The notes beneath the pieces are model-generated. The model had not been told where the DNA came from and did no database searches. It worked only from the letters and a program-made list of their open reading frames with translations. Of a DNA stretch of 64,000 bases, positions 1 to 8,221 are shown one piece after another. This stretch comes from Moritella sp. 24 (GTDB lineage: Bacteria; Pseudomonadota; Gammaproteobacteria; Enterobacterales; Moritellaceae): NCBI RefSeq assembly GCF_018219155.1, contig NZ_CP056123.1, forward strand, positions 3,109,505-3,173,504, written 5' to 3'. Position 1 is the stretch's first letter. Each line of letters starts with the position of its first letter. The translations under genes were made by a program, and so were the position numbers.

Positions 1-544
1 TATCTTCTGTTGCAAATACTTTTTCCCATGGCAGATCAAGTCCATTACCGTAATTACGAACGTATTTTAATTTTTTAGAGTCAAAGCGTTCGCGGATCTT
101 AGGATCTATTTTATTGAAGATGAGGCGGCTATCCGCAATCGGTGTTTCACCTTCAGTTTCAGCTGGGGTAATACAGTGAAACCAAATTTTCATCGGCCAA
201 TTAAGCGTGTAAGCCTGTTCATTATGCAGTGGGATCTGTTGATGTGCGGGATACTCAGTAGTGGTATAAACACCTTCACCAAGATCAGTTCTGGGTGTCG
301 AAGCAAATTCATAATTAAGTAATGGAGAGCCAAACGAACGCGCAAACTCTTGAAATGGTTCTTCACCTATCGTATCAAACCCTCGGAATAAAACCCCACC
401 AGCGCGTAGCAACTCTTCTTCAACAATCTGATGTGCACCTTGCAAATAATCCGATAATCGTCCGCCTAAGGTCGGGGTTACAATTTTCGGTAAATCATGT
501 TCTGCAAACATAGAGTTAATACGTAAGTTCGTTGTTGTGCTCAT
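1..544 (-). CDS. TauD/TfdA-family (SyrP-like) Fe(II)/2-oxoglutarate dioxygenase, partial
   Basis: Reading the minus strand from an ATG at 544 gives an open frame of 181 codons that runs off the left edge, so the C-terminus is missing. The protein begins MSTTTNLRINSMFAEHDL and carries LLRAGGVLFRGF and then HNEQAY, which fits the first two ligands of the HxD/E...H iron-binding triad of the TauD family; the distal His lies outside the window. Family members near NRPS genes (SyrP type) hydroxylate amino acids, often aspartate held on a carrier domain. The divergent mbtH and receptor genes, and a shared Fur box, support a role in making a siderophore residue such as beta-hydroxyaspartate. That substrate is inferred. 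A free-standing taurine-type enzyme is the alternative. Confidence 0.82.
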   Translation of the reverse strand, partial: MSTTTNLRINSMFAEHDLPKIVTPTLGGRLSDYLQGAHQIVEEELLRAGGVLFRGFDTIGEEPFQEFARSFGSPLLNYEFASTPRTDLGEGVYTTTEYPAHQQIPLHNEQAYTLNWPMKIWFHCITPAETEGETPIADSRLIFNKIDPKIRERFDSKKLKYVRNYGNGLDLPWEKVFATED

Positions 545-604
545 AGCTAAAATCTCATGTGAAAATTAAAATAAGATAAAATAATTTAAATTTTAAATGG
601 TAAT

Positions 605-623
605 GATAATGATAATCAGTATC
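605..623. promoter_or_regulatory. Fur box between dioxygenase and mbtH
   Basis: GATAATGATAATCAGTATC matches the classical 19-bp Fur consensus at 18 of 19 positions. It lies 61 bp from the start of the minus-strand dioxygenase and about 60 bp from mbtH, so one site could repress both directions when iron is plentiful. The match is seen; repression is inferred. Confidence 0.9.
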
Positions 624-685
624 ATATAGGTATGAATCACATTTTAAAACAAATATTAAACATTAAATTGAGATATAGGCTAAGC

Positions 686-880
686 ATGAAACAAACGTCG
701 ACATTATTTAACATAGTGATTAACACCGAAGAACAGTTTTCCATTTGGCCTAGCTATAAACCATTACCTACTGGCTGGAAAGACGTGGGCTTTGAAGGCA
801 GTAAAGAACATTGCTTAGAAGAAATTAAAAAAGTGTGGACGGATATGCGCCCTGCATCTTTGAAAAACGCACTCACATAA
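686..880 (+). CDS. mbtH: MbtH-like NRPS adenylation partner
   Basis: This 64-residue protein shows the MbtH family signature: NTEEQFSIWP, then PTGW, EHCLEEI and WTDMRPASL, with the conserved tryptophans. MbtH proteins bind NRPS adenylation domains and help them fold and activate amino acids. The frame is open from an ATG at 632, but that would put 18 atypical residues in front and start only 9 bp after the Fur box. The ATG at 686, with AGG about 7 bp upstream, gives the usual family length, so I chose it. It is followed after 45 bp by a siderophore receptor and then a type II thioesterase. Its presence implies a partner NRPS, which is not in the window. Confidence 0.9.
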   Translation: MKQTSTLFNIVINTEEQFSIWPSYKPLPTGWKDVGFEGSKEHCLEEIKKVWTDMRPASLKNALT

Positions 881-925
881 CTTTAACAACTGTAAACGTA
901 AATCAGCATTAACATAGGATGTAGT

Positions 926-3211
926 ATGCTCAAATCTAAACTAGCTAAAGCCATTAGCCTGTCATTAAAACCGCAATATCTAGTGATGACTCTTCTCGCA
1001 ACCTCAACGTCAGCGTTTTCATCAGAACAAGATGTAAATAAAGACGTAACAGAAGACGTACAGGTTACGAGAGTAGTCGGAATTAAACAGACTTTAACCA
1101 GTAACATAGCCCAATCAACCATGCGCTCAGAAGCTGACTTGTCTACGGTTCCCCGTTCAGTGCAAGTCATCAACTCAGAGGTGATCGAACAACAGGATGC
1201 TTCAGACCTAAGTGATGTAGTGCAAAACGTCAGTAACGTGACAGAGCATAATAACTTTGGTGGCACACGCGATTTATTCAAAATCCGTGGTTATGAAGCT
1301 AATGTTTACGAAGATGGCACTCGAGTTTACGGGTTAGCTCAAGACAAAGCAGTCATTGAAGATCTAGAATCTGTTGAAGTAGTGAAAGGCCCAGAGTCCG
1401 TTCTATATGGTAATATGAGTCCTGGTGGCTTAATTAATTTAATCAGTAAACGTCCGACTCCAATATCACAAAATAAAGTCAAAGCGACCGTCGATGAACA
1501 TGGTAAACAACGACTTAGCGTAGACTTCACTGGTGCAGCCAATGACAGTGGCACCCTACTTTATCGTCTTGTCGGTGTCTTTGATGAATCAGATGACTGG
1601 CGTGATAATTCAGATAGTAAACAAATTTATGTTGCACCAAGTCTTAGCTGGCTAGTGACTGACGATACGACACTCACATTCTCTTATAAATATAATAAAG
1701 AAGAATTACCTTTTGACCGCGGTACATTAGCAGTGCGTAATAGCACCAATACAGGTTGGGAATTCTTAGATATTGGTGAGAATGATTTAGGCAGTGATTT
1801 CTCTCGTCAAGAACGTGAAGTCCATAAATTTGGCCTTGATATTGACCATTCCGTCAATGATTACTGGAGCATGCGTATAAAAGCGCGTAATTACGATAGA
1901 GAAGGCTCAGCTGAACGAGTTCACTTTTATGCGTCTTCAGCAGCATCTCAAAAAGGCCCTGTTTACGGTCAAGATGGTGCCAGCGTAGCCTTTGACGGTA
2001 CGATAAATCGCTATATCAATGGCAGTGAACTCTCTAGTAATACCCAGTTATACTCTTGGGAAAATAATATTGAGTTTAATACAGCTCAACTTGAACATCG
2101 CGTAATTATAGGTGCTGATTATACGCATTATAAAGAAAAAGAAGACCAATTAGCGTCTGCTAGTTGGAGTAAAAATGAATACATTCTTTATTCTAAATAT
2201 GCGCTTGGCACACCGGATACAGGTAAAGGGAGCTATGATTATTACACTGGAGATCCGAGTTTAGCACCCTATCCTGATGACATGTACAGTACAATGCAAA
2301 TCAGACAGGAACTCACCGAATACAGTGTTTTTGCCCAAGATTTAATCGAACTGAATGATTGGAGTTTCGTTCTTGGTGCACGCTATGACATCTTTAAAGC
2401 TAAATATGAAAACACGTGGGATCCAACACTTCAGAAAAATGCAGCCGCGATTGGTGTTCCACTCGCGAATACAGCATCAGAAAGCCCAACAGAAAAAAAT
2501 ATTAGCTTCCAAGCTGGTGCCTTGTACAAACTCAATAGTCAGGTATCTTTCTTTGGTAATGTAACTAACTCTTATTTACCTAACCAAAAATATGACTCAG
2601 TTAAAAAAGATTGGGTTGATGCACAACAAGGTCTTCAGTACGAAACGGGCAGTAAATTATCATTACTAGGACACAGCTTGAATTTCACTGCGACTGTCTA
2701 CCATGTAGAACTAGATAATGTTGCCTACGCTGGTGATATCACGGGTAGCTACGACGTTTATAAACAACAAAGCCAAGGTTTTGAATTGGATGGTGATTAT
2801 GCTATTACAGATGACCTAACGGCGCTATTTTCATATGGTTATACTGACGTTAAATTTATTGATGCACCAGACGACATCAATAAACCTGTAAACGTACCAA
2901 AAAATAATGCAAGTCTTTGGTTAACGTATCAAGCTAGTCATGAATGGGGTGTTGGTAGTGGCGTTCGTTATGTGGGTGACCGCGCTGGTAACCGTCGTCT
3001 AGAATATGATTATACTTTAGATGCTTACACACTCATTGATGCTGCTATTTGGTACGCTCCAGATTTTGCAGATAACGACCTAAAACTTCAATTAAATGTG
3101 AAAAACTTATTTGACGAAGAATACTACACAGCATCATCTGATTCATCTCAGAATGCAGTGTACTTAGGCTCTCCAAGAACAATTTCATTGAGTGCCGCAT
3201 ATAATTTCTAA
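926..3211 (+). CDS. TonB-dependent siderophore receptor (FhuA/FpvA type)
   Basis: A 761-residue outer-membrane protein with a signal peptide of about 33 residues (hydrophobic LVMTLLATSTSAFS). The plug follows: TVPRSVQVINSEVIEQQDA, a repeated LSDVVQNVSNV-type segment, KIRGYEANVYEDG, and VEVVKGPESVLYGNMSPGG near residues 150-168. The rest is a beta-barrel rich in aromatic strands and ending in phenylalanine. This is the siderophore-receptor class, which imports Fe(III)-siderophore using TonB energy. No N-terminal signalling domain of the FpvA/FecA kind is evident, so sigma/anti-sigma control is unlikely. AGGA sits ahead of the ATG. It lies 45 bp after mbtH and so is probably in the same Fur-controlled transcript. 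The cognate siderophore is presumably the product of the linked NRPS. Confidence 0.92.
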   Translation: MLKSKLAKAISLSLKPQYLVMTLLATSTSAFSSEQDVNKDVTEDVQVTRVVGIKQTLTSNIAQSTMRSEADLSTVPRSVQVINSEVIEQQDASDLSDVVQNVSNVTEHNNFGGTRDLFKIRGYEANVYEDGTRVYGLAQDKAVIEDLESVEVVKGPESVLYGNMSPGGLINLISKRPTPISQNKVKATVDEHGKQRLSVDFTGAANDSGTLLYRLVGVFDESDDWRDNSDSKQIYVAPSLSWLVTDDTTLTFSYKYNKEELPFDRGTLAVRNSTNTGWEFLDIGENDLGSDFSRQEREVHKFGLDIDHSVNDYWSMRIKARNYDREGSAERVHFYASSAASQKGPVYGQDGASVAFDGTINRYINGSELSSNTQLYSWENNIEFNTAQLEHRVIIGADYTHYKEKEDQLASASWSKNEYILYSKYALGTPDTGKGSYDYYTGDPSLAPYPDDMYSTMQIRQELTEYSVFAQDLIELNDWSFVLGARYDIFKAKYENTWDPTLQKNAAAIGVPLANTASESPTEKNISFQAGALYKLNSQVSFFGNVTNSYLPNQKYDSVKKDWVDAQQGLQYETGSKLSLLGHSLNFTATVYHVELDNVAYAGDITGSYDVYKQQSQGFELDGDYAITDDLTALFSYGYTDVKFIDAPDDINKPVNVPKNNASLWLTYQASHEWGVGSGVRYVGDRAGNRRLEYDYTLDAYTLIDAAIWYAPDFADNDLKLQLNVKNLFDEEYYTASSDSSQNAVYLGSPRTISLSAAYNF

Positions 3212-3239
3212 TATTGTATGAGTATAAATGATTAAAATA

Positions 3240-3264
3240 GAGGGACTCATTGAGTCCCTCTTTT
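3240..3264 (+). terminator. Intrinsic terminator after the receptor
   Basis: GAGGGACTCA and TGAGTCCCTC form a perfect 10-bp stem around a single T, followed by TTTT. It lies between the receptor and the thioesterase, so the thioesterase may depend on read-through or its own promoter. Confidence 0.75.
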
Positions 3265-3277
3265 ATTGGAGATTTGA

Positions 3278-3994
3278 ATGAAAACACTTTTTTGCTTTCC
3301 TTCTTCAGGCAGTGCAGCCAGTATGTATCAATCATGGAAAGTATTATTAGCACAACAAAATATTGAACTGGTGGCATTGGAATATCCAGCAAGAGGGACT
3401 CGCTTCTGCGATAGCCCTGTTGATTCAATCGCTGAATTAACGCATGACTTGATCAATCAAATTAAGCCGAAGCTAGCGCATACAACAGAGTTTGCCTTTT
3501 TAGGTCACAGCTTAGGAGGGTTAGTCTGCTTTGAAACCACGCGCTTATTAAGCAAGTTAAAATTGCCTTTACCTTCACAATTGATTATTTCGGCGCGTCA
3601 GGGACCGCTCTGTAATCTCCCCTCATCCTTATCAAGCAAGCAAACCGATAGCGAGATAATTAAGACATTAAAAACAATGGGTGGAATAGCAGATGAAGTA
3701 TTGGCTCACGCAGAATTGATGGCATTAATGTTGCCTATAATCAGAGCCGATTTAAAGCTCAATGAAGAATACAGTTGCAGTGATACATCCGCAATATCAA
3801 TACCGATAACAGCAATATACGGCAGCCATGATCCGGTAGTTGAAAAGAAAAATGTCGAGCAATGGCATTCGTTCACAGAATCAGAGTTTGAATTAATAGA
3901 AATGTCAGGTGATCATTTTTATTTCAATCAAGATTTACCACTCTTCTTAGCCACGCTTGCTCAACAACTTTACAATAAAATGCCTGTTATTTAG
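3278..3994 (+). CDS. Type II (editing) thioesterase of a nonribosomal peptide pathway
   Basis: A 238-residue alpha/beta hydrolase, the normal length for stand-alone type II thioesterases such as GrsT. It has an early FCFPSSGSAASMY segment, the nucleophile elbow GHSLGG (residues 76-81, Ser78), an Asp in GSHDPVV (Asp185) and a His in GDHFYF (His213), giving a full catalytic triad. Such enzymes remove wrong acyl groups from NRPS carrier domains. GGAG upstream supports the ATG at 3278. It follows the receptor after a strong hairpin. Its last 8 bp overlap, tail to tail, the end of the nitroreductase on the other strand. It supports an NRPS pathway outside the window. Confidence 0.9.
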   Translation: MKTLFCFPSSGSAASMYQSWKVLLAQQNIELVALEYPARGTRFCDSPVDSIAELTHDLINQIKPKLAHTTEFAFLGHSLGGLVCFETTRLLSKLKLPLPSQLIISARQGPLCNLPSSLSSKQTDSEIIKTLKTMGGIADEVLAHAELMALMLPIIRADLKLNEEYSCSDTSAISIPITAIYGSHDPVVEKKNVEQWHSFTESEFELIEMSGDHFYFNQDLPLFLATLAQQLYNKMPVI

Positions 3995-4586
3995 CAAACA
4001 AAGGGGTTGGTGCAACACCTAATCCCTGCCATTCAAAACAGTAGCGTTCGGGCGACTGACGTTTAATCTTCTTCACAAAATGAGACTTTGGCGTACCGAC
4101 CGCAATTGCACCTACAACCTGATCGTCGGGGCTCATACCAAACATAGGTTTAGTATTGTCGTTAGCCAAAAATGTATACCAAAGACCACCATAGCCCATT
4201 AAATGCAAACCATTCATGATGTTCTGAGCTGCTGCTCCTGCGCACAATCGTTGGTCCCACAGTGATACTTTATGTTCAGGATCAAGATTCGTTACCACCA
4301 TAATCATCATAGGTACTGCAGCAATATCCCTTGCAGAACGATACGCTTTATCTTTTAGCTCACCATTTTCACTTTGACGTTTGTATAACTCCAACGTCAA
4401 ATCACCTAATTTTTGCATGTTATCACCACGGGCAACAATAAAACGCCAAGGTTTCACATTACCGTGATCAGGTGTTGTCATCACTAGGTCAAATAAATTA
4501 CGAAGCTCGTCTTCAGAAGGCGCTGGATGACCTAATTTAGATAAGCTATATGAACGGCGATCAAGCAACGATTCCAATGGGTTCAT
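3987..4586 (-). CDS. Small nitroreductase-family flavoprotein (YdjA-like)
   Basis: About 199 residues from an ATG at 4586. The N-terminal LESLLDRRSYSLSKLG, then MTTPDHGNVKPWRFIV and CAGAAAQNIMNGLHLMGYG, are hallmarks of the nitroreductase family, closest in size and motifs to E. coli YdjA, which binds FMN and uses NAD(P)H. A longer start at 4643 is possible, but it would add 19 unusual residues lying inside the transporter gene. The gene overlaps the end of the ABC ATPase gene by 26 bp, so it is the last cistron of the transporter operon. Its reaction here is unknown. Reduction of a siderophore moiety or of ferric complexes is a guess from context only. Confidence 0.85.
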   Translation of the reverse strand: MNPLESLLDRRSYSLSKLGHPAPSEDELRNLFDLVMTTPDHGNVKPWRFIVARGDNMQKLGDLTLELYKRQSENGELKDKAYRSARDIAAVPMMIMVVTNLDPEHKVSLWDQRLCAGAAAQNIMNGLHLMGYGGLWYTFLANDNTKPMFGMSPDDQVVGAIAVGTPKSHFVKKIKRQSPERYCFEWQGLGVAPTPLFAK

Positions 4587-6129
4587 TATTAAATTCCTTT
4601 TCTTGTTTATCATATGTGTTTTCAGCAGGCAGCCAATGACCAACAGACTGATATTGAGCCTGTTTACCCTGTTCTAATATCAATACTTGATGGCATAGTG
4701 CTTGAAGTAAGGTTAAATCATGGGTAATCAATACGAGGCTGATTTGATGTTTTTCCTGAATCGACTTCAGTAACGTTATCATTCGGTATCGATTTTCCTG
4801 ATCTAATGCTGTCGTTGGTTCGTCTAAAATTAATAATTTAGGTGACAGAATCAAGGCTCTCGCAATCATAATACGTTGACGTTGTCCGCCAGATAATTGG
4901 TGTGGATAACGGTTTAAAAACGCGGTAGGTAAACCTACATCTGCCATAATTGTATCGAGTCGAGATGATAGATTATTTGTTTGCAATTGAGCCAAACACC
5001 CTTCTGTGAGTGTTTCGGCAATCGTTAGTCTAGGGTTTAAACTAGAGGCGGTATCTTGAAATACGAATTGTATTTTATGGCGATGAAGTCGTAACATTCG
5101 ACGTTTTTCATTAAGCCAATCATGATCATCAAAATAAATAGACCCTGTCGCAGACATAAGTCTTAATAACGCTTTCGCTAACGTGGACTTTCCAGAACCG
5201 CTCTGACCTATAATTCCAATACTTTCGCCTTCATTCAACGAAAAATTAATGTTATCCAATAATCGCTGCGGTTTACTCCACCAGCCTGTCGACTTAACAT
5301 CTACAGATAAGTCGTTTACATTAAGTAAAGTTCGGTTACTCGGCACCCTAGGTGAAGTAAAGTGCATAGGTCTAAGCAAAGCTTGCGTGTACTCATGCTG
5401 TGGGGCGTTGAATAGCAGTAAGGCTTGGTTATGCTCAATAACCTTACCCTCTTGTAATACCATCACTTGATCGGCAACCTGTCTTACCATGTGTAAATCA
5501 TGCGAGATGAGAACGATAGCCATACCAGTTCGAGTTTGGATCTGTTTTAACAGCAGTAAAATTTGCTGACGCACCTCGGGATCAAGTGCCGTCGATGGCT
5601 CGTCTGCAACAAGTAATGTAGGGTTATTCACAATCGCCAGCGCAATAAGCAGTCTTTGCCTCTGCCCTCCTGACAATTGATGGGGGTAACGTGTTTTTAG
5701 GTCTGAAGATAAACCGACTTGTTCAAGTAACTCATCAATACGTTGATTTAACAAAGCTGTATTACCCGCACTGAATGACTTACCCGATTTATGATGTAAT
5801 GCAATTACTCGCTTAAGCAGCCACTCGACACGTTTCACAGGGTTGAGTGCTGACAAGGGTTCTTGAGACACCATGCCAATCTGCTTTCCTCTCACATGTT
5901 GCCACTGAAGATCAGAAAAAGTGCGGCAATTATGTCCATTAATATGAACAGACCCACTCACCATACCCGCTTTAGGCTCAATACCCAGTAATAACTTGGA
6001 TAATAAGGTTTTTCCAGCACCACTTTCGCCAACCACAGCTAAAGTTTGTCCCCTATCAACTTGAAAGTTAATATTATCCAGCAGCTTCGCTTTTCCAATC
6101 CAATAACTTAGTCCTTCAACCTTCAACAT
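4561..6129 (-). CDS. yejF: Peptide ABC importer, fused double ATPase (YejF-like)
   Basis: A 522-residue protein with two complete ATP-binding cassettes, close to the 529 residues of E. coli YejF. The first has Walker A GESGAGKT (residues 34-41) and LSGGQRQR; the second has GQSGSGKST (about 308-316), LSGGQRQRIMIARAL and LLILDEPTTALD. Fused double ATPases energise peptide importers of the Yej and oligopeptide class from the cytoplasmic side. It overlaps yejE by 14 bp upstream and the nitroreductase downstream. The order exporter, A, B, E, F shows a full importer. In E. coli YejABEF takes up microcin C and peptides; here iron-scavenging peptides are a plausible cargo, but that is inference. Confidence 0.9.
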   Translation of the reverse strand: MLKVEGLSYWIGKAKLLDNINFQVDRGQTLAVVGESGAGKTLLSKLLLGIEPKAGMVSGSVHINGHNCRTFSDLQWQHVRGKQIGMVSQEPLSALNPVKRVEWLLKRVIALHHKSGKSFSAGNTALLNQRIDELLEQVGLSSDLKTRYPHQLSGGQRQRLLIALAIVNNPTLLVADEPSTALDPEVRQQILLLLKQIQTRTGMAIVLISHDLHMVRQVADQVMVLQEGKVIEHNQALLLFNAPQHEYTQALLRPMHFTSPRVPSNRTLLNVNDLSVDVKSTGWWSKPQRLLDNINFSLNEGESIGIIGQSGSGKSTLAKALLRLMSATGSIYFDDHDWLNEKRRMLRLHRHKIQFVFQDTASSLNPRLTIAETLTEGCLAQLQTNNLSSRLDTIMADVGLPTAFLNRYPHQLSGGQRQRIMIARALILSPKLLILDEPTTALDQENRYRMITLLKSIQEKHQISLVLITHDLTLLQALCHQVLILEQGKQAQYQSVGHWLPAENTYDKQEKEFNNEPIGIVA

Positions 6130-7171
6130 GATCTTTATCCTTATAAGGGCTCAACCATTCTTGGATTGCTTCACTCATCAACACTACTAATGTCACAATC
6201 AGTAAAATTGCACCACAACCCGTTAAGCCTAACCAAGGCGCGTGCAAGTTATTTTTACCTTGCGAAATCAACTCCCCTAAAGAAGGATAACCAGCAGGTA
6301 ACCCGAACCCCAGAAAATCTAACGTAATGAGCGAGCCTAACGCCCCAGAAAATACAAACGGCAGACTACTTAATGTCGCAATAAGTGCATTTGGCATAAT
6401 GTGTCGCCAAATAATCCGCCAATCAGGAACACCGACGATAAATGCCGACTGGATATATTCCAGCTGACGTGTTCTTAATACCTCGGCTCGCACTAGCTGC
6501 GCTAAATAATGCCAACCAAACAAGGCTAGAATCATACTTAAGGTAAAGAAGCTCGGCTGAATAAGACTTGATACAATCATGACAACAAACATCACGGGAA
6601 CCGAGCCCAAAATTTCGCTAACTCGCTGACCAAACAGATCGACTAAGCCGCCAAAATACCCTTGCAATGTACCAGCAACTAATGCCAACAACGCAATATT
6701 GAGGGTAATAAAAAAGGAGAAACCTAGGCTAATACGTATACCATAAAGAAGCCGAGCAAAAACATCACGCCCCTGATCATCCAACCCTAACCAGTTTTCG
6801 GAAGTTGGGGGTGACGGATAGCTAAGCTCATAATTAATGGTACTGTAGCTATAATGCACAAACGGCCATAATGCCCAGCCTTGCTTTGCGATCTGCTCAC
6901 TTAAAAAAGGATCGGTATAGTCCGCTTCTGAATCAAAATCACCACCAAATTGAGTCTCGGGGTAACTGACTAAAATAGGAAAAAATAACGTTCCTTTATA
7001 GCTAATAAGTAGCGGTTTATCATTCGCGATTAATTCTGAACATAGGCTAACCAAGAACAATATAAAAAAAACAACCGCAGCATATTTCCCTCGTCTTAAT
7101 GTACTAAATCGACGATTGCTCTTCTTTGTATTATTCTGCTCATTTACAACACCTTGACTAACATCCATCAT
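6116..7171 (-). CDS. yejE: Peptide ABC importer permease (YejE-like)
   Basis: A 351-residue inner-membrane permease. It resembles E. coli YejE closely: SELIANDKPLL just after the first membrane segment (about residues 30-50), NWLGLDDQGRDVFARLLYG, VRAEVLRTRQLEYI, and LDFLGFGLP followed by SLGELISQGKNNLHAPWLG. The EAA-type loop contacts the ATPase. The start ATG at 7171 overlaps the yejB stop as ATGA, indicating translational coupling. A large periplasmic loop (about residues 55-130) follows the first membrane helix, as in the family. Confidence 0.9.
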   Translation of the reverse strand: MMDVSQGVVNEQNNTKKSNRRFSTLRRGKYAAVVFFILFLVSLCSELIANDKPLLISYKGTLFFPILVSYPETQFGGDFDSEADYTDPFLSEQIAKQGWALWPFVHYSYSTINYELSYPSPPTSENWLGLDDQGRDVFARLLYGIRISLGFSFFITLNIALLALVAGTLQGYFGGLVDLFGQRVSEILGSVPVMFVVMIVSSLIQPSFFTLSMILALFGWHYLAQLVRAEVLRTRQLEYIQSAFIVGVPDWRIIWRHIMPNALIATLSSLPFVFSGALGSLITLDFLGFGLPAGYPSLGELISQGKNNLHAPWLGLTGCGAILLIVTLVVLMSEAIQEWLSPYKDKDHVEG

Positions 7172-8220
7172 CCGTTAACCTCGGAAAAATCAACGCGTGG
7201 ATCAACCCAGCGATATATCAAATCACCAACCAAATTCAAGACAAGACCCAATAATGAATAGCAATATAGAATACCTAATACCACAGGGTAATCTCGTTCT
7301 AATAGCGCCTCAAAACCTAATAAGGCAACGCCATCGAGTGAGAATACAATTTCAACAAGCAAGGTGCCACCAATGAAAATAGACAATAAATCCGAAGGTA
7401 ACCGAGCAACGATAACTAACATACTATTAGGCAATACATGATTGAACATTGCACCAGTTCGGCTTTCCCCCATACAGATAGCTGTATCTAAATAAGGTTG
7501 CGCCATTTGGTCAATTATAGAATTACGAGTTAAGACAGTTAACGAAGCCAAGCCACTGGCAACACAAGCTGCAACAGGTAAGCATAAATGCCAAAAGTAA
7601 TCGAGAAGCTGCCCTGTAATGGATAAGTCAGCATGATTTGCAGAAACAAGTCCCCGCAGCGGGAACCAACTAAAAACGCCACCAGAAAATAAAATCAATA
7701 ACATAATAGCGATAATAAAAGTCGGTACTGCATAAGCGATAAACAGCAGTAAACTTGATGTCGAATCAAACATACCACCTTGATTATTCGCCTTCATCAC
7801 CCCTAGCGGTATTGCGATTAAATAGGTAAGGAACAAAGTCCAAAAACCCAAAGATAAAGAGACAGGTAGCTTAGAAAAAATTAATTCCCCTACAGGAAGT
7901 TTACTAAAATAACTTGTCCCTAATTCGAATGATAAATAACGACTGAGCGTTTCTGTATAACGTTGCCATAGTGGCTTATCAAAACCATACTCTCGCGCAA
8001 TTTTGTCTCGCAACTGGTCATCAATAAGCTGACCATTAGTGATTTGGTCAGTCTCATAAAAAAGCGCATTTGCCGAACTATCAATGCCTTGCTGCTTGGC
8101 TAAAGCGGCCTCTACAGGCCCACCAGGCAACCACTGAAGCAAGAAAAAGTTTAACGAAATAATAATAAATAGCGTCGGAAACACTAACAACAAACGACGA
8201 ATAAAATAAAGATTAAACAT
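7168..8220 (-). CDS. yejB: Peptide ABC importer permease (YejB-like)
   Basis: About 350 residues from an ATG at 8220, starting MFNLYFIRRLLLVFPTLF, which aligns with the N-terminus of E. coli YejB (364 residues). LNFFLLQWLPGGPVEAALA follows, then several membrane segments and a C-terminal LVLNLVGDLIYRWVDPRVDF typical of DppB/OppB-type permeases. The frame extends upstream to 8310, but those 30 residues lie inside yejA and are not membrane-like, so I rejected them. The start lies one base past the yejA stop. It pairs with yejE to form the channel. Confidence 0.9.
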   Translation of the reverse strand: MFNLYFIRRLLLVFPTLFIIISLNFFLLQWLPGGPVEAALAKQQGIDSSANALFYETDQITNGQLIDDQLRDKIAREYGFDKPLWQRYTETLSRYLSFELGTSYFSKLPVGELIFSKLPVSLSLGFWTLFLTYLIAIPLGVMKANNQGGMFDSTSSLLLFIAYAVPTFIIAIMLLILFSGGVFSWFPLRGLVSANHADLSITGQLLDYFWHLCLPVAACVASGLASLTVLTRNSIIDQMAQPYLDTAICMGESRTGAMFNHVLPNSMLVIVARLPSDLLSIFIGGTLLVEIVFSLDGVALLGFEALLERDYPVVLGILYCYSLLGLVLNLVGDLIYRWVDPRVDFSEVNG

Positions 8221-8221
8221 A

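Noticed and set aside
322-513. Plus-strand open frame of 63 codons
   Set aside because: It is antisense to the dioxygenase gene, which has clear family motifs.
632-685. Longer N-terminus for MbtH
   Set aside because: Extra residues do not fit the family and would start close to the Fur box.
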